From: Incurvaria masculella
Lineage: Eukaryota; Arthropoda; Insecta; Lepidoptera; Incurvariidae
Assembly (NCBI GenBank): GCA_946894095.1
Contig: OX335647.2
Coordinates: 15,270,001 to 15,334,000 of the forward strand
Direction of reading: 5' to 3'
DNA: 64,000 nt
Shown here: positions 31,901 through 43,900 of the stretch, in pieces
How positions within the stretch are numbered: the stretch's first letter is position 1
Layout: every line of letters begins with the position of its first letter
The notes under the pieces: model-generated
Told to the model about the DNA's origin: nothing
Databases searched by the model: none
The model's input: the letters and a program-made list of their open reading frames with translations, nothing else
Program-made: the position numbers and the translations under genes

Positions 31901-34900
31901 CCTTAATTCTCGTTTATCGGTGTGAGCAACACAATGTTGCTCACATAGTTGCTAAGTTGCTAAGTTTTTTTAACGATATGTTTAATTTCATACATTAATT
32001 TAAAAAAAAAATACAAAAAAACTTTTAAACCTTTGAAAATAAATTTCACATCGGTTAATCTAAAATAAGATTGCGAAAAAGTTATTGAACATGAATTTAC
32101 GTCGACCTCATTCATTTAATAGGCATATACTTTGGAGCTTTTACGCCCAAAAAATAGATATAAACATTAGTCAATTTAAAAAAATATACATAAAACCTTG
32201 GTATCCGGTGATTTTTTTTATTTTTACTGTAGACCAAAAGGTGCCAGTAAATTCGAGCATACTAAGAGCATTTACTGCAAAAATACTCCTGTTGTCAATG
32301 TTGAAAATGGGGCAACAATTTTTTTATTAATTTATTAATGAAATTTGTACATCGGCTCTTCTTGAACCGACAGATTGATAACGTGTCCAAGTGTAGGTAT
32401 CCTACCTATAGATAAGAAATAAAATGAAAAAATTTCAACGAGTTACAACGATTATAGTAATATTCTTAAATGGGCGCACATGCACGAATAAAATTCAAAG
32501 TAAATAACTAGAAGGCAATAAAATAAAAGTTGTCTAATCTTTAGTACCAGGTCTTTATTTTACTGAAATTAATTGGGTCGTTACTCTTTCGCCTACGGAG
32601 AATAAAGATTCAATTTTCGTATCTGTATTGGGCTTGAAAAAATGTTCTTTATTGCAACGTCAAAATTTTACGCGTAGTAAAGTTAAAGTTATTACATTTT
32701 ATGATTTAAATTTATGAGTTTTGTTGGGAAATTAAATCGCTCATTCACTGTTGAAACACATTTAAGCAAGCAAGCAAGATCTTATAATCCTTGTAATACG
32801 CGCTATAAGAATCAGTGTATTGTACATACTTTATCAATATTTTTGAAGACGTCATCCATTCCTTTAGTATCCCAAGCACTTATTTAGGAGGTTAAAAATG
32901 CCAATCCTGCTTCACAACCGCGCGCTTGCTGCCATCTTATACGCAAACTGCATACAATCAGTGGCATAAACACAATATGATCGGAATAAAACCGGACCAA
33001 CCGGACGGACGACGAATTCATTTCACGAATCGCCTATGGAAGTTTATGTACTCACTGATTCCGGAGTTCCCAACAAAGGCAGAAATTCCGTCCGTCCAAT
33101 TTTATTCCGATCATGGGGTTCGGCAATACGGCCGCTGGGCCTAATTGCCGAACAGCGACAGTCGCTGCCAGCGTCGGTGTCGCTGCTAACGAGTCATCGC
33201 ATACAAGACTTTTCAGCTACCATCGACTTACTGATACCGACGACATAGACTATGTCGATGGCGGCTACGGATGGCGCCTACCTTTTATCCGCAATAACGG
33301 TAACCGCAAAATTTGATATGCGATGACTCGTTAGCAGCGACACTGACGCTGGCAGCGACAGTCGCTGTTCGGCAATAATGCCGCTGGCCTTAGGTTTCGT
33401 CTCGGTCGCACGCGCCATGTCCAGGCGCACGCACGCCTGCAGGTCTGACAAAATTGCGACTTGTCCTAGTAGTAGTACATACGAGTACTTAGTTCTAGTT
33501 GCAAATAAAAGTTATATTTTTTCAAGATATGATGAAAATAGAAATAATATAAATGGAGAAGTACGAATTTAAGACGACAACAAGCGCACCGTCGTCAGCC
33601 GGACGATAGGCATGTCTAACCTATTCCAATTTTGTGGCCGCATGCGTGACAGGACTTTATATTTGGGAACTGATCAGAGGTTTATCATGGTAAATTAATT
33701 TTCCGGGTGGACAGCCAAGGGAGTGATTAAAGCTAACGTTCACTTCCGTTTTGTACAATGTTTTATTCCGCCAAGTGGACTGTAATGTATCCAAATGCAT
33801 CTAAATATCAGATTAATCACTCACTTACCTGTTTACCCGACGAGTTAATTTAACGTGGTGATCCCACCATATTGTATTACGGAAGTAGCGGAAGATAGAC
33901 GGTTGCATTGCAGTCCTCTTGGGCCATCTACATGATCATTCATGTATGATAAGTCCACGAGGAACCACGATTTGTGGCAGCTACGTTATGATTCTCGTTG
34001 GCATCTTTTAACTTCTCCTAATCATTCATTAGTTTTTGGTAGTTCCATTTTTTAAATGGGTTTAATAGAAGACGTCGCAGTTGCCAATACGTCATGCTCG
34101 TAGGCAAACGCCTGATTTTCGTTAGTTCGGTTGTCAATTGAACCGATTATTTTGTATTGTACGGGAGGAACGACGGTGTAACTGTCACCGCATCATCATC
34201 TTCGTAATCCTTGGCGTGCTGTTCCGAACGGTGTTGAACCTGTTACTTGTTTTTACTTTGTTTGTCATATGAACACTGATCAGGATTATGCAAAAAGGAG
34301 GGCGATACAATGGCAGCTACATCGTTGTCTTCGTAGGCATCTGCCTGTTGTTTTTGTGTCCCAGGCATTGGTAGTTTCATACCAGTTGTTTGGTTTGTTT
34401 AATATTAGTCCCGATTGTGCTGTGTCGTGCAGGAGGAACGACGGCGCACCGGCCGCTACATTGCCATCCTCGTGGGAATCAGCCTGCTGTTCCTGGCACT
34501 GTACCAGGCGTGGGTGCGACGAATTCCGCTCGTCGCCTCTCTCGTTGTCCCTGCGCTCATCATGTTCCTTTACATCGCCTGGGTCCTCTACACTGCTTCC
34601 AGAGATAAGAGGAATAGGGTATGTTGACTCTAACTAAATTAAAAAGTCTTGAAACCATATTCATCTACTGCAAATTTATAATAATATTGTGTTTCCATCA
34701 TAATATTTAGTCATCTAAAGAACAATTATGAAATTGAAAGAAGTTCTCACACAAATATAAACATGTTGCTATAACGTGGATACATTCCTACCAAATAATC
34801 CTAGCATTTAAATAAGTCATACGTGTATAGTATACATATGTGCTAATATATTTGATATTGAGCAGCTACAAAAGTGTGAATTTTAAATAATGATAAAATT

Positions 34901-37900
34901 GATAAGAAGGATAAAGTATCTTGACTTTGGAACGTCCGTACGCCTCTTGCGTTCCGGAAAGGAATTCTCAAGGAGGGTGCTTAAAGAAGGTCACTCGTCA
35001 CCAGTAGCGGATCAGTAAATACAGGAATATATAGGAAGTTCCCCAGCTTCATATGTTTCAGGATAAGCTCTCCTGCTTTCTAAGCCTGTCCTTTCTTTCC
35101 GTTCTTGGTGGTCTCCTGACATGGAGGTTCATTTCGATTCCACAACCCGTTTTGTGGATTCCTTCGCGGGACGCAAGACCCAAAAATCAAGATAAGCTGT
35201 TAGGCTGATTTAAAGCTCATACTTTAGATCACTGACCAGAAAGCGTGAGTTCGATACCCAGTGGCTGAATAAATATAATTCTCGCTTATGATATTATGAA
35301 ATAACTGATGAGTTCTTACAACGCATTACGCTGAAGAAAAACATCGCAAGAAAGCTCACCACTTCGGTGTTTGTTAGGATTGTTATAGCAAAATGTTGAT
35401 TTTTTAAACGGCTAGCGTACCAGAGGCCTGGGTTCAATACCGACATGCACCACTTTCTTTCTCTTTCCGAGTTCGATAAGTGCATTTCGTCACGAATGCG
35501 AGCTGCTCCATGGTTCGGAATCCATGTAAAACTGTAGGTCCCCTTCCCCTACTAAGTGGTACGTGTGCCTAAATGGGTACCCTGAGACCGAATAAGGTGC
35601 TAAGAGGCCAGAAATGGCACCATTGATCATGTCCATTTAGGTATATTTTTATTTTTAACCGATTTCACAAAAGGACGCGGTTCTATGTTCGATTTCATAG
35701 ATTATGTCGCCTTAGTTCTCTCTAGATGAAATATTTGCTATACCTATTCAATCATACATATTGTTGTTTCGTCTGATTGTAATGGAGACGACACCTTAAC
35801 CCGATGTTTGGTGCGTGAGCACATTTTATCACGATCTTTCTCCAAAATCAATGCAGCATAAAATTTTTCAATGTAATTTCGCAGATTTATACAAAAAAAA
35901 TATATTACTAGTGGCTCTCTGAGCTGTAGGCCTCGTGAGTCTGACATTTTAAACATTGGACCTTTTTGAAAGTTTTTCAAAATTTTAAAGAACTGGCTCG
36001 ACTGGAAAATTCTATACCGGGTGTTAACGGAGGTATGGTCCATACGTTAACCAGGTAGTCCATGGCCTATTTGGAGCAAAAAGCAAGATAACATTTTGTT
36101 GTCGGCTTAAACATTTTTCCCCGCCCAATACATTTTAGTGCGTAGCTATGAACAAAATTGAGATTTTCGACCTGCAGAGAACAGCCGGACATACGAAAGC
36201 CTAATCTAAAATGGAGACGTTCGCTCGAGTTTCGCTCATCGCTCAGTAAAAAAAAAAAATTATTATAGTTTACCTTAGTCCCTTTTTTAAATCTTAGATT
36301 TATAAGTAATCTCGTCATAAGACTAGTTATAAATTTGCATTTGTTATTTGAGAGTCTGATTAAAATGATTTTTCCTATCCGTCATAAGCGTGAGACTTGG
36401 ATAGACGGAGAAAATAAGATACACGAATAATTTACAACGCGGGCGAAGCAGGAGAACCTAAATTCATTATCTAACTTTAACGGAGCCCGAATAAGATTTA
36501 TTCATGAGTTCTTGAACAATTTGTAGTAATTTGAAATTATGCTTCATACTAAATTGATGTTTTACGTTTCGTTAAAAAAATTCAATTGTTTTAGGTATTT
36601 TTTTCCAAACACATTAATGTTATTGTTTTTCTTGAAATAATCTTTCGAAGATTATACGAGTAAAAATTTGATATTATATATTGATTAGCTCGTGGTCTAG
36701 GGGCTAGAGGACTTGCCTTTCATCCGAGATACCTGGGTTCAAATCCTCGCCCGGTAATGCACCACTTTCTTTCTCTTTATGATTCTGATTTGGCATTTCG
36801 TTACGAATGCGAGCTGTTCCATTGTTCGGAACCCATGTAAAACTGTAGGTCTCCTTCCCCTACTAGGTGGTAGGGGTAACCCCGCCCGGGCTGGTACCAC
36901 CGCATTGTACGAAACTATGGTTGAAGCGGCAATGAAAAATTGTCCGTGTTTTCCATCCAGTTCAAGCCGTGCTCACAAAGGGCAGGTCCTGGCATGGCAC
37001 CTAATTCCTTCGGGAATGTGGTGTATTAGGCTAATATCATTAAAAAAATGCAAAAATTCAAAATTCAAAATTCAAAATTCATTTAATCAGTGATTTTCAG
37101 TTGACACTACGTACAAACTAATTTATCACATCGTCAAAGGGTGAACTTATTACATGCAGTAATTGCTATGAAAAGAAAATTATACATGGTTAGGTCTACA
37201 AATTATACATCTTCGGTATTAAATCATAACGGTAGTTGTCTGGTATTATCCATGTCAGGTTGCATAAAAAAAACGGTTGGACGCCAGGACGAATGGCGTC
37301 TTGTCGCAGGTCGTCCTTGATAAATCTACTACCTACTTAAAAAGTGTATCGATGTGGTGTGAACCCTAGGCAGGGACGTCGCTATGTTAACCCGACCATA
37401 TCCGACCCTATTAACCCTCGCACCTGATCTCGCGAGCGTAAAGGTCGATCCCATTTACACAACTATAACTATACCGCGTACCTAAAACCTATCGACTTAT
37501 ATATTTATGGTAGGGAAACAGTAAAGTGTTTAAAAATACACGTTACTTGGTTTGAAATAATATTTTTAATAATTTATTTTGGATCAGGTTCTGTAAAAAC
37601 ATTGACCTTCATTAAACAATTGAACAGATTGCGGTTCAGTTTGGAACCCATGTAAAACTGAAAGTTCACTACTTACTGATTGGTGAAGTCGCCCCAAAAT
37701 AACTGAACCTTACCTCACCTGCTCCCACGCGAAAGCTTTCGAAAATCCGTGAAACATCGCATTGAATGCAATATGGTCGAATCAGAAATTAATATTTGAG
37801 CGCGCCAAGGGCATAGTTTTTGCTTATCCTTACCTACTACCTACTAAGCAGGGATGGAGACCAACAGTTCAACATCATTAGGCCTATTCTTGGAATTTTT

Positions 37901-40900
37901 CGCTCAGGAATATTTCAGAGGAGAAAACTACTTTTCTAACAAACAAATTTTCTCGACGTAGTCCCTTGAATCCCGGAATCTTTCCATTGAGTAAACTGCT
38001 ACAAAATCGATTTGATTTGCAAAAATCTAATGACATAACAAAATTCAATGATTAATTTGACTGAATTTCAAATTACCCTAAATAATTTTATTTACAAGTG
38101 GCTTTATTGATAAGTATATAGTTTAGCCGTCGTAAAAATTAATAATCCTATACCTTAATTTACACTCAAACCTGAACGGACCAAAACACAATTATTGAAT
38201 AATCTTACAAAATCTAGCACATATTTTCAAATAATTACAAAGAAGCAAGAATACGGAGTTAGTTACGTTTTATACACGAGCACCGAGCGGCGGCACGTAT
38301 TGGGGCTTCGGTAGCAGGTATGACCCGCCCACGGCAGATAATCACTCAACTGAAATAAACCAAGCATCACTAAACTTTGTTTTCATTAGCACACATCGAC
38401 GTATGCAAAAACACATGCTCCTGTATTTACGCACTCGGACATCAAAAGAGTTTAACCTATCGACGAGCATTTTCGACGGGGCCGCCCGTATGAAAGTGAA
38501 TTCGGACAAAATAATTGTTATTGGAAGGTTACTGCCAATACATTGTTACGGCTATGTGACTGGTTGCAGGAAAACTTTCCGCTGTGGATTAAGCCGCAAA
38601 ATATGACCAAAGGAGTATGAATAAGCACTGAACAGAAAGGAAGGACAAGTGGCATGCGGACGATATCGTGTCTCCGGTTTATGGTCAAAAGGATCACACA
38701 CACTCACACAAGCCAATGCGTCTGCGACTATGTTTGCATGTGGCATGTACGTTAAAGTTGTATTGGTATTTTTTATAATTGGAGGCAGCGGGTCCCATAG
38801 TAGAAGCGCTCGACGAGTCAGAAATGTGTTTACACATTGGGACGGCTATTAATTGGAATTAGTTTTCACAACAGACTAGTAGTTTCAGAGATTAGCGCAT
38901 TCAAACAAAAATACAAACGAACTCTTCAGCGTTATTATATTAGGATAGATCGATATTCAATTTGAAATTTATGTATTTTTTACCAAAAAAACTTAGCCTC
39001 ATAGTGTATTATTCATATTTTGTATTTCTTTTAATAGCTAGGCTGCTATATGCTGTCGTAATCCTGCTTCTCATGCTAGGATTCCGTGTTATGAGAAGCA
39101 GGGTCTTGGGAAGAGTTGTTGGGTTAAATTAGACTTATACATTAAAAACCATATAGATTCGTTAATTTAATTTAAAACCGTTAAAAGTAATGGCAGTGTT
39201 ATTGTTATTAATTTTTTTTGCTTTGTTTCTCTTTTATTTTTAGACAATAAGAAGTTCTGATTTCTTGATTCAATTTAATGTTGGTTTCGTTTGATTTCCA
39301 AACTGTTTTTCTTGAACAAGTCCAATCGATGACTACATAAACAAATTATAAAATGTTTCTAACGATTTTCTGAATGAGCTCCTCTGACGACTTTTGCTTT
39401 AACTTTCGAGACTCGACACCAAAGTAAACCCTTCTTCGAATTTATGAGAAAACGCTTTACACCGACACTTTATCTTTCTCTAATTCCCGCCTCGGTGAGC
39501 TAAATTAATTACTTTTAATTACGACTCAGCTAAATGCAAAGCAGGTATTTGGGTGAAAAATGGTATTGTGGATATTACAGAGTTTTTCTTTATTCCTGAA
39601 CGTTTATCTCCTGCGAATTAAAAGGCTTTTCGCAGTTTGAATTTTTTTCTTTGAAGGTGCGGTAAACCGGAGCTTAACTAATTGACTCGGCCCCCCGGCA
39701 CGCCCCAAAGATATTTTTTTATTCGTTAGCTACGGTCATTCGCTTAACTGAAACCAAGCAGACCGTTTCGACGCGTCATTCACGGAGTCGACTATTCTTG
39801 TTACCACCAACGTAGAGCTCTTAAAATTAAGTACTGCTATGCCGCGTCTGTTTCTACGCTAATTCACGTTCGCACCGTCTGCTAAAACTCGCTCGTCCAA
39901 AACGAACTATAACTTTACAATCAGCTTCTTCTATTTCGGTTCCCTTATACAGTTGAATCAGCATTAGCTTTATTAATTTGAGTTGGTATTTTGGATCGAA
40001 AAAAACGACTGCTTTATAAAAAAGGGACTGTTTTCCGTTTACCGTTGTCTGCAATGTGCATTTTCGTATGCAAAGGCAATCACTGTATGGTGTTGGTAGA
40101 CATGTAAAGCTCTAGGTCTTTATGTATGTAGTTTATGTGTACTAGTTTTTCGTGTTAAGCTCACCCGAATTGGTACCATGTCATAGGATGAACGTTGGTC
40201 CTAGTTGCAATGCAATATTATTCACGTTTTTAAATAAAGGCCAATAATATATAAAAAAACACCCCCAGCACGAGAAAGAAAACACGAATATTTAGTTCCG
40301 CACTAGCGTGCAGTCTGGTTTGATGCATTTTAATCTTAAACCGCAATGAATGTGATAAGTGCCATTGCACTTAGTTAACTAAGGAAAGAGGACGTTGAAA
40401 ACATTACCAGCGGAGTTTCTTGCAAGTTCTTCTTCGCTGGGATTACTGAACTGGCTAATGATAAAATATTACACACCCGAGTGCAGTGTACTGCCTATGG
40501 GTGATGAGTAAACAATACTCATGTTGAGTTACATGACGTTAGGTGTGGTTTTGGCCATCCACGTTCAGGCCTTAAGGCTGTCGTGAAGTCACAGGATATG
40601 TAAGATCGGAAAATTTTAAGAAATGCATTCTTTGTCCATCGGCTAAGGCACAATTTTGCATGGCGACTGCCATTATAATAGCGAAATCGTCCTCCAGGCC
40701 CTAACGCTTCCGTACCCCTAAACGTTGTCAGATTTTTTTTTAACGTTTGATAGCTTCATTCTATGTCCGTATGTTTTGTTTTTTTCGTAAATATCTCTAT
40801 TTTTCAGTAAACAAATTCGAAAATAAATGTAAAAAAGACAAGTTTTTCTAATGTTTATTAGACCATATTTTCCAATCTTAAAGGTTTATTACAACAAGGA

Positions 40901-43900
40901 AAACATGCAGACATAGATTTTCACAATATATTTTAGAATACAAAATTTCAAAAACCTAGTAAGACATTAAGAGCATGGAAACTGTTATCGCCTGTAGTAT
41001 GGGGAATTGATAGGGTAACGACTCTCTTAAAAACAGCCCAAACAAAATGGTCGCCTAATTACAGGTGCCTGCTTCTTATAAATCTTCCGTTTTATACGGA
41101 CGCAGCAATGTCCTTGCAACGTACGCAGAGATGACGCGGCGTAGTGTTGTTTGGTGTCGCGGGACCACCGCTAGAAGCTGAGCTCCGGCGCCGCTCGGCA
41201 CGGCACTAATCGATTCGACGCCGCAACCGATTCGCTCCGTTTCGCTCGATCGTCGCGGCCGCAACCGCCGACCGCGAAGCCGCCGCCTCCGCTCGTGTAG
41301 TAAGCCAACATTGTCTAGCCTAGTGAGAAGGTAGATACAAAGCTGAACTTGTGATTGCAAAGCATATCGCAAAGTTGAAAGTCGAATTTGCAAAGGGTTT
41401 CTCATCTATACCAATATATAAAGAGGAAAGGTTTTTAATGTTTTGTTTGTTTATTTGAATTGAATAGGCTCCGAATAGGCACGTATTGGGGCTTCGGTAG
41501 CAGGTATGACCCGCCCACGGCAGATAATCACTCAACTGAAATAAACCAAGCATCACTAAACTTTGTTTTCATTAGCACACATCGACGTATGCAAAAACAC
41601 ATGCTCCTGTATTTACGCACTCGGACATCAAAAGAGTTTAACCTATCGACGAGCATTTTCGACGGGGCCGCCCGTATGAAAGTGAATTCGGACAAAATAA
41701 TTGTTATTGGAAGGTTACTGCCAATACATTGTTACGGCTATGTGACTGGTTGCAGGAAAACTTTCCGCTGTGGATTAAGCCGCAAAATATGACCAAAGGA
41801 GTATGAATAAGCACTGAACAGAAAGGAAGGACAAGTGGCATGCGGACGATATCGTGTCTCCGGTTTATGGTCAAAAGGATCACACACACTCACACAAGCC
41901 AATGCGTCTGCGACTATGTTTGCATGTGGCATGTACGTTAAAGTTGTATTGGTATTTTTTATAATTGGAGGCAGCGGGTCCCATAGTAGAAGCGCTCGAC
42001 GAGTCAGAAATGTGTTTACACATTGGGACGGCTATTAATTGGAATTAGTTTTCACAACAGACTAGTAGTTTCAGAGATTAGCGCATTCAAACAAAAATAC
42101 AAACGAACTCTTCAGCGTTATTATATTAGGATAGATCGATATTCAATTTGAAATTTATGTATTTTTTACCAAAAAAACTTAGCCTCATAGTGTATTATTC
42201 ATATTTTGTATTTCTTTTAATAGCTAGGCTGCTATATGCTGTCGTAATCCTGCTTCTCATGCTAGGATTCCGTGTTATGAGAAGCAGGGTCTTGGGAAGA
42301 GTTGTTGGGTTAAATTAGACTTATACATTAAAAACCATATAGATTCGTTAATTTAATTTAAAACCGTTAAAAGTAATGGCAGTGTTATTGTTATTAATTT
42401 TTTTTGCTTTGTTTCTCTTTTATTTTTAGACAATAAGAAGTTCTGATTTCTTGATTCAATTTAATGTTGGTTTCGTTTGATTTCCAAACTGTTTTTCTTG
42501 AACAAGTCCAATCGATGACTACATAAACAAATTATAAAATGTTTCTAACGATTTTCTGAATGAGCTCCTCTGACGACTTTTGCTTTAACTTTCGAGACTC
42601 GACACCAAAGTAAACCCTTCTTCGAATTTATGAGAAAACGCTTTACACCGACACTTTATCTTTCTCTAATTCCCGCCTCGGTGAGCTAAATTAATTACTT
42701 TTAATTACGACTCAGCTAAATGCAAAGCAGGTATTTGGGTGAAAAATGGTATTGTGGATATTACAGAGTTTTTCTTTATTCCTGAACGTTTATCTCCTGC
42801 GAATTAAAAGGCTTTTCGCAGTTTGAATTTTTTTCTTTGAAGGTGCGGTAAACCGGAGCTTAACTAATTGACTCGGCCCCCCGGCACGCCCCAAAGATAT
42901 TTTTTTATTCGTTAGCTACGGTCATTCGCTTAACTGAAACCAAGCAGACCGTTTCGACGCGTCATTCACGGAGTCGACTATTCTTGTTACCACCAACGTA
43001 GAGCTCTTAAAATTAAGTACTGCTATGCCGCGTCTGTTTCTACGCTAATTCACGTTCGCACCGTCTGCTAAAACTCGCTCGTCCAAAACGAACTATAACT
43101 TTACAATCAGCTTCTTCTATTTCGGTTCCCTTATACAGTTGAATCAGCATTAGCTTTATTAATTTGAGTTGGTATTTTGGATCGAAAAAAACGACTGCTT
43201 TATAAAAAAGGGACTGTTTTCCGTTTACCGTTGTCTGCAATGTGCATTTTCGTATGCAAAGGCAATCACTGTATGGTGTTGGTAGACATGTAAAGCTCTA
43301 GGTCTTTATGTATGTAGTTTATGTGTACTAGTTTTTCGTGTTAAGCTCACCCGAATTGGTACCATGTCATAGGATGAACGTTGGTCCTAGTTGCAATGCA
43401 ATATTATTCACGTTTTTAAATAAAGGCCAATAATATATAAAAAAACACCCCCAGCACGAGAAAGAAAACACGAATATTTAGTTCCGCACTAGCGTGCAGT
43501 CTGGTTTGATGCATTTTAATCTTAAACCGCAATGAATGTGATAAGTGCCATTGCACTTAGTTAACTAAGGAAAGAGGACGTTGAAAACATTACCAGCGGA
43601 GTTTCTTGCAAGTTCTTCTTCGCTGGGATTACTGAACTGGCTAATGATAAAATATTACACACCCGAGTGCAGTGTACTGCCTATGGGTGATGAGTAAACA
43701 ATACTCATGTTGAGTTACATGACGTTAGGTGTGGTTTTGGCCATCCACGTTCAGGCCTTAAGGCTGTCGTGAAGTCACAGGATATGTAAGATCGGAAAAT
43801 TTTAAGAAATGCATTCTTTGTCCATCGGCTAAGGCACAATTTTGCATGGCGACTGCCATTATAATAGCGAAATCGTCCTCCAGGCCCTAACGCTTCCGTA

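Larger units (their letters stand above)
38292..41475 (+). repeat. 3184-bp tandem duplication, copy 1
   Basis: From 'ggcacgtattggggcttcgg' to 'gaataggctccgaa'; repeated 3186 bp downstream with no difference seen in the stretches compared. Contents: repeat G piece (38627-38765), decayed SINE pieces (about 40075-40240 and 40536-40572), repeat Q (40383-40518), repeat H (40578-41037) and a CpG-rich block (41130-41310). It lies wholly inside intron 2 of the two-span protein gene, so coding sequence is untouched. Confidence 0.9.

Noticed and set aside
36685..36760. tRNA gene
   Set aside because: A and B boxes are present, but the sequence belongs to SINE heads with a shared body. No cloverleaf with proper acceptor pairing is evident.
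38403..38852. Several 61-67 aa ORFs repeated at 41589-42038
   Set aside because: They overlap each other on both strands, contain dispersed repeat G, and occur twice only through the tandem duplication.
41076..41405. 109-aa Arg-rich minus-strand ORF (repeated at 44262)
   Set aside because: Open only because of the CpG-rich block. No domain, no splice context, and both copies arise from the tandem duplication.
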